From: an uncultured Phocaeicola sp.
GTDB lineage: Bacteria; Bacteroidota; Bacteroidia; Bacteroidales; Bacteroidaceae
Assembly (NCBI GenBank): GCA_944320845.1
Contig: CALUJA010000011.1
Location: 1-64,000, forward strand
Length of the DNA: 64,000 nucleotides
Reading direction: 5' to 3'
Each line of letters opens with the position of its first letter. Position 1 is the stretch's first letter. Positions 27,645 to 36,687 of the stretch are shown piece by piece. A program made the position numbers and the translations under genes. Under the pieces are notes generated by a model. It ran no database searches. It was not told the origin of the DNA and was given only the letters and a program-made list of their open reading frames with translations.

Positions 27645-27690
27645 TGTTGTAAATAAGTTAAGTTATTATTTTAATACTAATTCTGTGTTA

Positions 27691-27698
27691 CAAAGGTA
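27691..27698 (-). promoter_or_regulatory. -7 box for the ferredoxin gene
   Basis: TACCTTTG on the minus strand, perfect to TAnnTTTG, 47 bases before the ATG at 27644. Confidence 0.65.
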
Positions 27699-27737
27699 GC
27701 GTTTTTACTTTTCATTGTAACATCCACATGGCAAAAT

Positions 27738-30700
27738 CTATTTAATTTGTACGTTGTCTAAATAGCTGTCGGATTTTACAAGTGACTCATACATCACTTG
27801 CTGCATGCGGGTGCGGATATCAAGGCTCATTAATTTCTTATGGTCGAACGGACGGGGATAAATGCGATTGCACAAAAAGACAAATACCAGGCGATTATCC
27901 GGATCTGCCCACGCACAAGTTCCCGTAAAGCCCGTATGCCCGAACACGGAAGCCGGCGCTTCGGCCGCACAAGGCCCTTTGTCGGGATTATTTGCATCGG
28001 GCCTGTCAAAGCCCAGCCCCCGGCGACTGTTCCTTGATTTCGTTTTCAAAAAAAGGTCGCACGTTGCACGCGTCAGATAACGACGGTCTCCACATACCCC
28101 CCGGTCAAGCAACATCTGGTAAATGCGGGCAACATCCTGAGCGGTTGAAAAGAGCCCGGCATTGCCTGATACGCCTCCCATAAAGGCTGCCGCCTCATCG
28201 TGCACATATCCCTGCAGCGGCCCCCGCAGAAAGTCCTGTCTGACCGTCGGAACAATCTGTTCTTTTGGGAAGTGCTTCAGCGGACAAAAGGCCGTATTGG
28301 TCAGCCCCATCGGTTTATAGAATACACTATCCAGGTATATGTCCATAGGCATCCCCGATATTTTCTCCACCATTTCCTTGAGAAGCATAAAGTTTAAGCA
28401 ACTATAGCGGTACGAACGGCTCTTCAAGGGAAGGGAAACAATCTTGTCCAATATGACCTGACGAAATTCTTCCTTTATATAAAGACTGTCTGCCACCTGT
28501 AGCGGATAATCTGCCGACGGCACGCGCGACACCCATTCAGGCTTGTAACTGAAGTCTGAACAGGCATAAAGCTCTTCTTCTATCCGGATGCGGTGATGGG
28601 CATCGGCATGCTTGCGGAACAGTCCGCCTCGGCAGCTGCCCAAATCAATAGCCTCACGATAGAAAGGATAGTAGGAAACTATACCAGACTCATGAAAAAG
28701 CAAATCCTGGACGGTGATACGGCTTTTGTCTGTACCTTTCAAAAAAGGCAGATACTCTGATACTTTGTCGGTCAGACCAAAGTGCCCTTCATCATATAGC
28801 TTCATCACGGCGAGCAGTGTAGCCGTTGTTTTCGTCAATGAAGCAAGGTCATAAATATCGTTTGCACTGACCGAATCTTTTCCTTCATAGGTATGTTTTC
28901 CGAAACACTTGTCATAAACGGGCATTCCGTCGCGCATGATAAGTATGTGGCATCCCGGATAAGCCTCTGCCTTGATGCCTTCAAGAGCAATGCTGTCTAT
29001 GCGTGACAAGACAGCCGGATTCATACCCAACTCAGCTGCGCTATACTGGCGCGGCCGGTTTGGATCAAGCGAAATTCCCGTTCCGGCAGGAAACAGATTC
29101 TGGACCGCGACGGACAAACGTCCGTCAACCTTTGATTTTCCCAACAGCACATCGGCCACATAATCCTGTATTCCGGCATCATCCGAATGGGCCACAACTA
29201 CACCCGATGCCTTTGCCACTACTTCCTCCATCTTTTCCAAGACCTTGGGGGAGGTAAAGCATACCAGAACTATCGGCTTATCAGTAGCCAAACGCTCCAG
29301 CAAATCCCGATAAGGCGCTACCTTGTCCGTGTGTAAGGCCACAATCACCCGCTGGGCCGGACGAAGACGGCGGTTCAACGAACTTATTGAATCGAGATTG
29401 GCACGCATCCATGCCACCGAAACGGTTTCACGCAGGCGGCGATAAAAAGGATAGTTCTCGGCCAACGTAGGCGAAATGCTGAGCAAAACCGTGCCCGACA
29501 AGGAGAGGTCGAGCGGAAGTATATCGTCTGCATTCTTTGCAACAGTAACCGCAGCCTGCTTCATGCGGGCTATAAGCGTATCCGACTGCGGAGTATGCAG
29601 ACGCTCCATGATGTTTTCTTCGGATATTTCGGGCTTCCTTTCCAATCCCAATATATATTTATAGGTAAGAACCTTCCGGCATTTCTTTTCAATCTCTTCT
29701 TCCGTAAGCTTCCCCGCCTTGATGGCGCGCATTACTCCGTCCAGCTCGCGCTTTAGATTGCGCGGAGCCAGCAGCATGTCATTGCCCGCAATCAGCGCCT
29801 GTGCACACACATCCGCGTTTCCCGATATACCCTTCATCTCGAGAGCATCGGTAAACACCAGTCCATCGAAACCAAAATCTTTTTTCAACAGCATCCGAAT
29901 AATTTCCGGCGATATGGAGGCCGGCTTTTTGCCTAAGGCGGGAACATTGAGATGTCCGACCATCATTCCGCCGACTCCCGCACGGACAGCTTCGCGAAAA
30001 GGATAAAGCTCCACACTGTCGAGGCGGGCGCGGTCGAAATTCAGGACGGGAAGAGACTTGTGCGAGTCGGTCTCCGTATCTCCATGCCCCGGAAAATGCT
30101 TGCATACGGACAATACGCCGCCATCCTCCAGTCCCCGGCAATATGCGACCACCTTTCGGGCGACTTCTTGAGGCACGCTCCCGAAGGAACGGGTGTTGAT
30201 GACAGGATTATGAGGGTTATTGTCCACATCTGCCACCGGAGCAAAATTCACCTGCACGCCGATTTCCCGACATTGGCGGGCCACCTCGCGCCCGTAAGCA
30301 TAGATGAGCGAATCGTCATGAATGCATCCCAGCACCCGATTGCGGGGGAAAGAGGGCGTTCCCTTCAGGCGCATGGCCAGCCCCCACTCTCCGTCGAATG
30401 TTATCATCAAGGGAACAGCCGCCAAATCCTGCGCATAATTGGTCAGCTGAATCTGCTTGCGGACATCTCCGCCCGAGAAAAGCAGGCCGCCCACCTTATA
30501 TTCACGCACCGCCTGCTCGATGTTTTTCCTGTTCGCCTGCGTAGTAACCGGCGCTACCGTATGGATAAACAGCTGGCCGACCTTTTCCTTCAGCGTCATC
30601 GATGCCATCCGTTCGTCCACCCACTTACGGCACGCCGCCTCGTCTCCGGCATGCAAACGGAGGGCGGGAGACTGCGCCATCATCGCCTGCCCGATGAAAA

Positions 30701-30740
30701 GCAGGCATATACCTAACCAGTTCATATTTTTTCTCTTCAT
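27738..30740 (-). CDS. GH3 beta-N-acetylhexosaminidase fused to a serine beta-lactamase-fold domain
   Basis: 1000 residues with a signal peptide (NWLGICLLFIGQAMMAQ). Residues about 30-370 are a NagZ-like GH3 barrel with KHFPGHGDTETDSHKSLP and nucleophile Asp in VFTDALEMKGIS. A linker region with a GH3-C-like fold follows (about 390-570). From about 590 a beta-lactamase/penicillin-binding fold shows SxxK (ASLTKTTA) and HTG (GHTGFTG); the middle motif reads YSCLN rather than YxN. The fusion suggests combined trimming of cell-wall sugar and peptide. It starts 5 bases after the metallophosphatase gene, third in an operon. Confidence 0.9.
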   Translation of the reverse strand: MKRKNMNWLGICLLFIGQAMMAQSPALRLHAGDEAACRKWVDERMASMTLKEKVGQLFIHTVAPVTTQANRKNIEQAVREYKVGGLLFSGGDVRKQIQLTNYAQDLAAVPLMITFDGEWGLAMRLKGTPSFPRNRVLGCIHDDSLIYAYGREVARQCREIGVQVNFAPVADVDNNPHNPVINTRSFGSVPQEVARKVVAYCRGLEDGGVLSVCKHFPGHGDTETDSHKSLPVLNFDRARLDSVELYPFREAVRAGVGGMMVGHLNVPALGKKPASISPEIIRMLLKKDFGFDGLVFTDALEMKGISGNADVCAQALIAGNDMLLAPRNLKRELDGVMRAIKAGKLTEEEIEKKCRKVLTYKYILGLERKPEISEENIMERLHTPQSDTLIARMKQAAVTVAKNADDILPLDLSLSGTVLLSISPTLAENYPFYRRLRETVSVAWMRANLDSISSLNRRLRPAQRVIVALHTDKVAPYRDLLERLATDKPIVLVCFTSPKVLEKMEEVVAKASGVVVAHSDDAGIQDYVADVLLGKSKVDGRLSVAVQNLFPAGTGISLDPNRPRQYSAAELGMNPAVLSRIDSIALEGIKAEAYPGCHILIMRDGMPVYDKCFGKHTYEGKDSVSANDIYDLASLTKTTATLLAVMKLYDEGHFGLTDKVSEYLPFLKGTDKSRITVQDLLFHESGIVSYYPFYREAIDLGSCRGGLFRKHADAHHRIRIEEELYACSDFSYKPEWVSRVPSADYPLQVADSLYIKEEFRQVILDKIVSLPLKSRSYRYSCLNFMLLKEMVEKISGMPMDIYLDSVFYKPMGLTNTAFCPLKHFPKEQIVPTVRQDFLRGPLQGYVHDEAAAFMGGVSGNAGLFSTAQDVARIYQMLLDRGVCGDRRYLTRATCDLFLKTKSRNSRRGLGFDRPDANNPDKGPCAAEAPASVFGHTGFTGTCAWADPDNRLVFVFLCNRIYPRPFDHKKLMSLDIRTRMQQVMYESLVKSDSYLDNVQIK

Positions 30741-30744
30741 AAAA

Positions 30745-31593
30745 TCATTGTTCCTTTTGCAATTTCACCGACATCCACCCTACAAACGCCGCGTGTTTCC
30801 CCATCTGTTGGAGAGGGACATCCATTCCATCCAGATTTTTGTACACCTTGGGCGAATCAAAGTAAGAGTGCGAATGCCCTCCCAGCACAATATCAATGTT
30901 GCGAGTGTTCTCTATCAGCTCCACATCCGAATAGGGCTCTCCCTCCCATCCCAAGTGGGAAAGACAAATGACCACATCACAATGCTCTTCTTCCTTAAGC
31001 AGCCGGGCCACCCGGTCGGCTTCCACCACCGGATCCTCGAATCTCACGCCTTCATAGTTGGCATGGGCCACCAGTCCGTCAAGCTCAGCGCCCAGTCCGA
31101 ATACGCCGATACGCATCCCTTCACGGCGGACAACCACGTATTCCTTCACCACTCCCTCGAGCGGAGTACCCGTCACTTCATAATTCGCGCATACGATGGG
31201 GAAACGCGCCATGCTAAACAAACGTGCCATATTCTCAAGCCCGAAATCAAATTCATGGTTGCCAATCGTTCCGGCATCATAGCCCATCTCGTTCATTGCC
31301 TTAATCTCCACTTCGCCCTTAAAGAGATTATAGTAAGGACTCCCCTGCGAAAAGTCGCCACAGTCGAAGAGTAGCAGATGCGGATGCTCCTTACGCAGCT
31401 TTCTGACAAGGGAAGCCCGGCGGACTACCCCGGCCTTTCCCGCCAGGAGCGTGTCGGGATAGCCGGAATCAAAGGGCACGATGCGGCTGTGCATATCATT
31501 CGTATGAAGAATATACAATTCCTTGGCATCCTGAGCCGCCGACAAAGCAGCCATCAGACATAGCAGACACAAAAAAACAAACCTTCTCTTCAT
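30745..31593 (-). CDS. Metallophosphatase (5'-nucleotidase N-terminal domain only)
   Basis: 282 residues with a signal peptide (KRRFVFLCLLCLMAALSAAQ). All metallophosphoesterase motifs of the UshA family are present: LHTNDMHSR, FDCGDFSQGSP, IGNHEFDFG, CLSHLGWEGE, LGGHSHSYF. The protein stops where the UshA substrate-binding domain would begin; that domain is encoded by the gene just upstream. The start at MKRRF (31593) is preferred. It lies between the C-terminal-domain gene and the GH3 fusion with gaps of a few bases. Likely a periplasmic nucleotidase or nucleotide-sugar hydrolase. Confidence 0.9.
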   Translation of the reverse strand: MKRRFVFLCLLCLMAALSAAQDAKELYILHTNDMHSRIVPFDSGYPDTLLAGKAGVVRRASLVRKLRKEHPHLLLFDCGDFSQGSPYYNLFKGEVEIKAMNEMGYDAGTIGNHEFDFGLENMARLFSMARFPIVCANYEVTGTPLEGVVKEYVVVRREGMRIGVFGLGAELDGLVAHANYEGVRFEDPVVEADRVARLLKEEEHCDVVICLSHLGWEGEPYSDVELIENTRNIDIVLGGHSHSYFDSPKVYKNLDGMDVPLQQMGKHAAFVGWMSVKLQKEQ

Positions 31594-31595
31594 AA

Positions 31596-32366
31596 TCACC
31601 ATACTTTTATCCTTCCTTCTACAGAGGCCTTTACCAGGCGCCCCTCAGACTCACATTCTTTTATATAGTCAATCAACAGATTCCGCAACACCATATTCTC
31701 CGGATAAGTCTTCAGCTTCGCACTGCGAAAAGCCGACATTCTGTCGTTTCCCTCGGCCAAATAATCTATGGTGGCTACTGTATATTCCCGTTTCGGGTCG
31801 ACCGGCCGTCCGTTTACCGCCGCCTCCTTCAGCTCCCCATCCGGCGTTATGACCAGGCGTGCGCCGCTCAATCCCTCGCCATGCGCAGCCGCCATCTGGC
31901 GGAAAAGGCAAAGCAGACTTTCCCCATCCATCGTCAGCACACATAAAGCATTCTCAAAAGGGGCTATCTCATAGGCAGTCCCGACCGTAACAGGGCCTTC
32001 GGGCAAGGATGCACGGATTCCCCCCATGTTCATCACGCCCACATCGGCAGGTTTCCCCGTCACCCGCACGACACTCATCCGGAGTATGTCGGCCATCAGG
32101 TTAGACAACGGAGATTCGGGACGGTATGCCGCAAGCGTCTCCGCCGCATAACCGATGACAGGCGACATGATGCTGTCGACCTTCCCCTGATACAGTTCCA
32201 CTATCGCCGCCACATCCTTGTCCGGGCATTCGTCATAATCCTCCGTCACAGGAAACCTTCCTCCCGTTACACCCGTCACCGAATATTTCGGGCTGCATCC
32301 TCCCATCAAGAGGAAGAAGCCCGCCATCAGTACTGACAGACTCTTTTCAATCAAACTTCTGACCAT
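31596..32366 (-). CDS. 5'-nucleotidase C-terminal-domain lipoprotein
   Basis: 256 residues. The N-terminus ends in the lipobox LLMGGCS (Cys24), so it is membrane-anchored in the periplasm. The body matches the substrate-specificity domain of UshA-type nucleotidases: NLMADILRM, NMGGIRASLPEGPVTVG, PFENALCVLTMDGESL and YTVATIDYLAEGND. It lacks the metallophosphatase domain, which is the next gene, 3 bases downstream. The two therefore probably work as a complex. A -7 box (32387-32394) 21 bases upstream makes this the operon head. Confidence 0.9.
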   Translation of the reverse strand: MVRSLIEKSLSVLMAGFFLLMGGCSPKYSVTGVTGGRFPVTEDYDECPDKDVAAIVELYQGKVDSIMSPVIGYAAETLAAYRPESPLSNLMADILRMSVVRVTGKPADVGVMNMGGIRASLPEGPVTVGTAYEIAPFENALCVLTMDGESLLCLFRQMAAAHGEGLSGARLVITPDGELKEAAVNGRPVDPKREYTVATIDYLAEGNDRMSAFRSAKLKTYPENMVLRNLLIDYIKECESEGRLVKASVEGRIKVW

Positions 32367-32386
32367 CGTCTTCTCTTTTTATTGTC

Positions 32387-32394
32387 CAAAAGTA
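32387..32394 (-). promoter_or_regulatory. -7 box of the nucleotidase-GH3 operon
   Basis: TACTTTTG on the minus strand, perfect to TAnnTTTG, 21 bases before the ATG at 32366. Confidence 0.6.
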
Positions 32395-32498
32395 ACCAAA
32401 AAAGCAAAACTCCGCAAGAAAACTTTTTCCTAAAGCAATTTTCTCCCTCCATAACGCAAAATGTCCGTGAAATATTTGGCTGTTTGACAGGAATTAAC

Positions 32499-32506
32499 TT
32501 ACTTTG
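32499..32506 (+). promoter_or_regulatory. Possible -7 box for rplS
   Basis: TTACTTTG differs from TAnnTTTG at one place. It lies 84 bases before the rplS ATG, leaving a fairly long leader that could carry ribosomal-protein control; no leader structure is evident. Confidence 0.35.
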
Positions 32507-32589
32507 CAACCGCTTTCGCGCAATCGCTGTCAAGAGGAGTTACTTGATATGTTGCGTTGTTACGATCAAACAATTTAATAAAAAAGAAA

Positions 32590-32952
32590 ATGGATTTAAT
32601 TAAAATTGCAGAAGAAGCATTTGCTACCGGCAAACAGCATCCTTCTTTCAAGGCAGGTGATACGGTGACGGTGGCATATCGTATCGTTGAAGGTAACAAG
32701 GAACGCATCCAGCTGTATCGCGGCGTTGTTATCAAAATCTCAGGTCACGGTGAGAAAAAACGTTTTACCGTGCGCAAAATGTCAGGAACAGTAGGTGTAG
32801 AACGTATTTTCCCGCTGGAGTCTCCGGCTATTGACAGCATTACCGTCAACAAAATCGGTAAAGTACGCCGCGCCAAGCTATATTACCTGCGCAAACTTAC
32901 AGGTAAAAAGGCAAGAATCCAGGAGAAGCGTAGTGCCAGCACCAACGCATAA
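32590..32952 (+). CDS. rplS: 50S ribosomal protein L19
   Basis: 120 residues. L19 sits at the interface of the ribosomal subunits. Conserved segments [47 protein letters not shown] and [20 protein letters not shown] identify it. The start [11 protein letters not shown] (32590) matches the family; the frame is open 33 bases further. It stands alone here, not with rpsP/rimM/trmD as in many bacteria. A large structured terminator (32989-33070) follows. Confidence 0.97.
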   Translation: MDLIKIAEEAFATGKQHPSFKAGDTVTVAYRIVEGNKERIQLYRGVVIKISGHGEKKRFTVRKMSGTVGVERIFPLESPAIDSITVNKIGKVRRAKLYYLRKLTGKKARIQEKRSASTNA

Positions 32953-32988
32953 CTTCGGAAACTTATTTAGTTCTTACATATTCTATCG

Positions 32989-33070
32989 GACGCAGATTGC
33001 GTAAACCCTACGCGGAATTTCCTTCAAACAGACTCCGCATCAGGCTTGCACAATCTGCGTCTGTTTTTTT
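32989..33070 (+). terminator. Terminator after rplS with a long structured loop
   Basis: Perfect 11-bp stem (32989-32999 with 33051-33061, GACGCAGATTG/CAATCTGCGTC) closed by T7 (33064-33070). The 51-base loop can form further helices, GCGTA/TACGC (32999-33013) or GCGGA/TCCGC (33012-33038), which share bases and so exclude each other. It lies 41 bases before the next gene. Confidence 0.65.
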
Positions 33071-33110
33071 CAACGAGCATCCATCTTTTTCATCCCTTCA
33101 AAAAAATATT

Positions 33111-34706
33111 ATGATACTGGACTTACTGCAATCTTCTTACTTCTCCATATTCCTTATTGTAGCTTTCGGCTTCATGCTGGGCCGCATCAAAGTCATGGGT
33201 CTCTCCCTTGATGTCTCGGCCGTGATATTTATAGCCCTCGCTTTCGGACATTGGGGAGTATCCATTCCCAAGGAGTTAGGAAACTTCGGGTTAGTATTGT
33301 TCATCTTTACCATCGGCATCCAGGCGGGGCCCGGCTTCTTCCATTCTTTCCGGAGCAAAGGCCGGACGCTCATTCTGATTACCTTGCTCATCGTGGCTTC
33401 CGCCTGCCTGACGGGCATCGGCATGAAGTATCTGTTCGGCATTGATACGCCAAGTCTCGTGGGACTGATAGCGGGAGCTCTGACCAGCACGCCCGGACTG
33501 GCCGTTGCCATCGACAGTACCAATTCTCCTTCAGCATCCATAGCCTACGGCATCGCCTATCCGTTTGGCGTTATCGGGGTCATACTGTTTGTCAAGCTAT
33601 TGCCAAAACTGCTGAAGGTCGACTTGGAACAGGAAGCAGCCCGGCTGGAAAAAGAGCGACGCAGCCACTTTCCCGAGCTGAGCACCTGTCTGTTCCGTGT
33701 AACAAACCCTACCATATTCGGCCATACACTGCAGCAACTGAACATACGGGCCATGACCGGCGCCGTCATCTCGCGTCTCAAGCACGAAGATGAAATAATC
33801 ATCCCTTCCGCCCATACCGTATTAAACGAAAATGATATCATACAAGCCGTAGGGAGTGAAGAAGCATTGGGCAATCTGGCCGTCATGTTAGGGACGCGGG
33901 AAGAGGGTGAACTGCCTCTGGAGCATACGCAAACCATCGAGTCGCTACTGCTCACAAAAAAAGATATGATAAACAAACAGCTCGGCGACCTTAATCTGCA
34001 ACGGAACTTTGGCTGCACCGTAACGCGCATCCGCCGCAGTGGAATCGACCTTTCTCCCTCACCAGACCTGGCTCTTAAATTCGGTGATAAACTGATGGTG
34101 GTAGGGGAAAAAGAAGGGATACAAAGCATGGCGCGTCTGTTAGGAAACGATGCAAAACGGCTTTCGGATACAGACTTTTTCCCGATTGCCATGGGCATCG
34201 TGTTGGGCGTATTATTTGGAAAACTGAATATCTCCTTTGGAGAAAACATTTCTTTCTCGCCCGGACTGACGGGCGGAATACTGATGATGGCACTTTTCCT
34301 CAGTGCAATCGGCAAGACCGGCCCTATATTATGGTCTATGTCCGGCTCGGCCAACCAGCTGTTGCGCCAGTTAGGCCTGCTTTTGTTCCTGGCCGAAGTC
34401 GGGACATCCGCGGGAAAAAATCTGGTATCCACCTTCCAGGGAAGCGGTTTCATGCTGTTCGGAGTGGGGGCTGCCATAACCGTAATCCCGATGCTGATAG
34501 CCGCACTGGTAGGAAAGCTCGTATTTAAGATAAGTTTGCTTGACCTGCTCGGCACGATTACGGGAGGAATGACCAGCACTCCCGGACTGGCAGCAGCCGA
34601 TTCAATGACAGACAGCAACATTCCCGGCGTGGCGTACGCTACTGTATACCCGATAGCGATGGTGCTGCTCATTCTTTTTATCCAGATAATAGCTGTCAGC
34701 CTGTAA
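33111..34706 (+). CDS. YidE/YbjL-family transporter with TrkA-C domains
   Basis: 531 residues. Two AspT/YidE/YbjL membrane repeats flank two TrkA-C ligand-binding domains (about 190-345). Each repeat carries the duplicated signature: AGALTSTPGLAVAIDSTNS in the first and GGMTSTPGLAAADSMTDS in the second. The family includes the aspartate:alanine exchanger AspT, but YidE-type members have no settled substrate. The start is MILDLLQSSYF (33111); the upstream extension would run through the rplS terminator. The gene is monocistronic and ends at the hairpin at 34726-34774. Confidence 0.9.
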   Translation: MILDLLQSSYFSIFLIVAFGFMLGRIKVMGLSLDVSAVIFIALAFGHWGVSIPKELGNFGLVLFIFTIGIQAGPGFFHSFRSKGRTLILITLLIVASACLTGIGMKYLFGIDTPSLVGLIAGALTSTPGLAVAIDSTNSPSASIAYGIAYPFGVIGVILFVKLLPKLLKVDLEQEAARLEKERRSHFPELSTCLFRVTNPTIFGHTLQQLNIRAMTGAVISRLKHEDEIIIPSAHTVLNENDIIQAVGSEEALGNLAVMLGTREEGELPLEHTQTIESLLLTKKDMINKQLGDLNLQRNFGCTVTRIRRSGIDLSPSPDLALKFGDKLMVVGEKEGIQSMARLLGNDAKRLSDTDFFPIAMGIVLGVLFGKLNISFGENISFSPGLTGGILMMALFLSAIGKTGPILWSMSGSANQLLRQLGLLLFLAEVGTSAGKNLVSTFQGSGFMLFGVGAAITVIPMLIAALVGKLVFKISLLDLLGTITGGMTSTPGLAAADSMTDSNIPGVAYATVYPIAMVLLILFIQIIAVSL

Positions 34707-34725
34707 CTGAAAGCTGCCTTTTATA

Positions 34726-34774
34726 AAAAAGAATGGATGAGATGGCTTGTTCCAACATCTCATCCATTCTTTTT
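34726..34774. terminator. Bidirectional terminator between the transporter and the GNAT gene
   Basis: Perfect 19-bp inverted repeat (34726-34744 and 34756-34774) with an 11-base loop. The arm ends are A5 and T5, so either strand gives a stem followed by U residues. It touches the stop codon of the minus-strand GNAT gene. Confidence 0.9.
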
Positions 34775-35300
34775 ACTGATTGTATACCTCCTTATATATA
34801 CAGTCGCGTATCCGACCAAAGTCGTCATCGATGCTGTCTGCCCCCGCAAACATCAGATAAAGCGGCAGTCCCTCGCCGCCTTTCCTATATGGCGGCTGCA
34901 TATAATCCTTTTCACACAGCGAGAAGCCGCAGCGCTTATAAAATCCGATACGCCGTATACTCATCTCATCCTCCGGACGCTCCACCTCCAGCACGATGAC
35001 TCCCGGAAAAGATTCCCGTATCTTGTCCATCACTTGCCTGCCATATCCTTTATTCCGGATAGACGGCGAAGTGGCCAGATGCTCAAGATAATGGAATCCG
35101 CCCAGATTCCAAACCGTAATCAGTCCTACCGGAGCATCATCATCCTTTATAAAATAGCAAGCAAAAAGCGGATTAAAGTCGGTATTGTACCGCTGCATAT
35201 CATCATCCCTGCGCTCTACGGCAGGAAACGACTCATGCAAAAGATTCTCGACAAAAGGATAAGACTCATGATTGGTCTTGACAGGAACAAGTTGTAACAT
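34773..35300 (-). CDS. GNAT-family N-acetyltransferase
   Basis: 175 residues. The acetyl-CoA pyrophosphate loop is seen as RNKGYGRQVMDKIR (about 82-95), after a beta-strand LEHLATSPS; the C-terminal part has FYKRCGFSLCEKDYMQPPY. The substrate is not predictable. It starts 9 bases after the M64 peptidase and is in its operon. Its stop lies in the bidirectional terminator. Confidence 0.88.
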   Translation of the reverse strand: MLQLVPVKTNHESYPFVENLLHESFPAVERRDDDMQRYNTDFNPLFACYFIKDDDAPVGLITVWNLGGFHYLEHLATSPSIRNKGYGRQVMDKIRESFPGVIVLEVERPEDEMSIRRIGFYKRCGFSLCEKDYMQPPYRKGGEGLPLYLMFAGADSIDDDFGRIRDCIYKEVYNQ

Positions 35301-35309
35301 GGCTGCAAT

Positions 35310-36599
35310 TTATTTATCAGTATAAAAACGAATTATTCTCTCCAACGCACGTTCGCAGACCGGGCAAAAACGCGGCGCTTCATTAATCTTCATCCGGCAT
35401 TCGGTAGCAGGACGATAAACTCCCTTCTTGGTATACCCACCTCCTTCAAAGACCCCGACCTTCGTATAGATAGTCGCCGAATCGGTTTCTACCGGAGTCG
35501 GAACCGGAGTGCCTTCGGGCAACATATCTTTCCACTTGCTCTTAAAGTCGACAAGCGTGGTGATATTCTGTTCCCACGGCTCAACCGTATACGGATATAA
35601 AGGGCTCGGGGCCTCATCATAGGCATATTCGTCGGCCAGTCCGCCGAAGCTGTGTCCGAATTCATGCACCACAACCGGCCAGAACATGGGATGATGCGCC
35701 GTGGTCAGGGTATAAGAATTATAGATTCCGCCGCCACCGTAAGTGTCTGTATTGGCAAGAATGATGATATGCTCATACGGGATGCCAGCCAGCCAGTCGT
35801 GTATGGCTTTTACACGGCGGGTCGTCAGGTATCGGTCCGAATAGAAAGTATCGAAATGAGAGCTGACGGCAGTGGCTTTCCACTTGTTTTCTCTCGGTAT
35901 GCTTACGCCACTATCTTCAGACGGACAGGCCACCGCCACCACATTGAAGCGCCCTTTAAAGCGTTTGAACGGTTCGTGTGCAAACAATGCATCGCATGCT
36001 TTCTGTGCATCGGCATAAAACAAATCCATTTCAGCCTCGGTATAGCCTTCTGCCATGATGGCCACATCGATGCAGTCTGCCGTCGAACCGCTCTGGAGCA
36101 AGTAGCGATGAGGAGTTATCCGCGCAATCCCGCGCTGGTGAATCAGTATGTCGTCCGGATTCACTTCATGTGAAAAAACCGCACAAGGCTTGTGATATGC
36201 ATCTTTCAAACGGACAGTAACTTCAGCCGCCTGCTTGGGATAAGGCAGAAGAAACGTGTTTTCAAATCCTCTCCCTACATGCTTTGCCTCTTCCTCACTT
36301 ATCCATTCCTGAAACAGACTGGAAAAAGAAGTGCGATAAATGACTTTTCCCGTCGCCTTGTCGGTCATGGTTATGTCTCCGTTCCCTTCCAAAGGGAGTT
36401 CGCCAAGGTGATGCCGGCGTCCCGCCCATCCGGGCAGCGAGCAAAGCTCGTCCAAATAAATTTCCTGACGAGTGGCATCGCCCGTAAAGATATAGTCCAC
36501 GCGCAGGGTCTTGTCCGCAAAATAACGGTCGAAGTCCTGCGAAAAAGCATGAAACGGCATGCAAAGGCACAAGAATAAAGCAACAAACAAACTTTTCAT
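35310..36599 (-). CDS. Secreted M64-family metallopeptidase (IgA peptidase M64-like)
   Basis: 429 residues with a signal peptide (KSLFVALFLCLCMPFHAFSQ). An N-terminal beta domain (about 25-150) precedes the zinc-peptidase domain, which contains VVHEFGHSFGGLADEY near residue 315: HExxH plus the downstream acidic ligand typical of M64. DVAIMAEGYTEAEMDLF and ANTDTYGGGGIYNSY are further family features. A CxxC-type set near the end (CRMK ... FCPVCERAL) is common in these proteins. The founding M64 member cleaves human IgA; substrates of gut homologues are mostly unknown. A -7 box lies at 36625-36632. Confidence 0.9.
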   Translation of the reverse strand: MKSLFVALFLCLCMPFHAFSQDFDRYFADKTLRVDYIFTGDATRQEIYLDELCSLPGWAGRRHHLGELPLEGNGDITMTDKATGKVIYRTSFSSLFQEWISEEEAKHVGRGFENTFLLPYPKQAAEVTVRLKDAYHKPCAVFSHEVNPDDILIHQRGIARITPHRYLLQSGSTADCIDVAIMAEGYTEAEMDLFYADAQKACDALFAHEPFKRFKGRFNVVAVACPSEDSGVSIPRENKWKATAVSSHFDTFYSDRYLTTRRVKAIHDWLAGIPYEHIIILANTDTYGGGGIYNSYTLTTAHHPMFWPVVVHEFGHSFGGLADEYAYDEAPSPLYPYTVEPWEQNITTLVDFKSKWKDMLPEGTPVPTPVETDSATIYTKVGVFEGGGYTKKGVYRPATECRMKINEAPRFCPVCERALERIIRFYTDK

Positions 36600-36624
36600 A
36601 TCGTATTTAATATTTTATAGGCTA

Positions 36625-36632
36625 CAAAGTTA
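36625..36632 (-). promoter_or_regulatory. -7 box for the M64 peptidase operon
   Basis: TAACTTTG on the minus strand, perfect to TAnnTTTG, 25 bases before the ATG at 36599. It lies 21 bases from the divergent lrp box. Confidence 0.6.
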
Positions 36633-36653
36633 AAGAATGAAACCGAAAAATGC

Positions 36654-36661
36654 TATCTTTG
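36654..36661 (+). promoter_or_regulatory. -7 box for the Lrp-family gene
   Basis: TATCTTTG, perfect to TAnnTTTG, 26 bases before the ATG at 36688. Confidence 0.65.
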
Positions 36662-36687
36662 CATTAAAAGAATAAAATAATTACGAG

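Noticed and set aside
33557-34672. Long open frame (371 codons) antisense to the YidE-type transporter
   Set aside because: Mirror of a well-supported membrane protein gene; low-complexity Ser/Arg-rich translation, no domain and no promoter.
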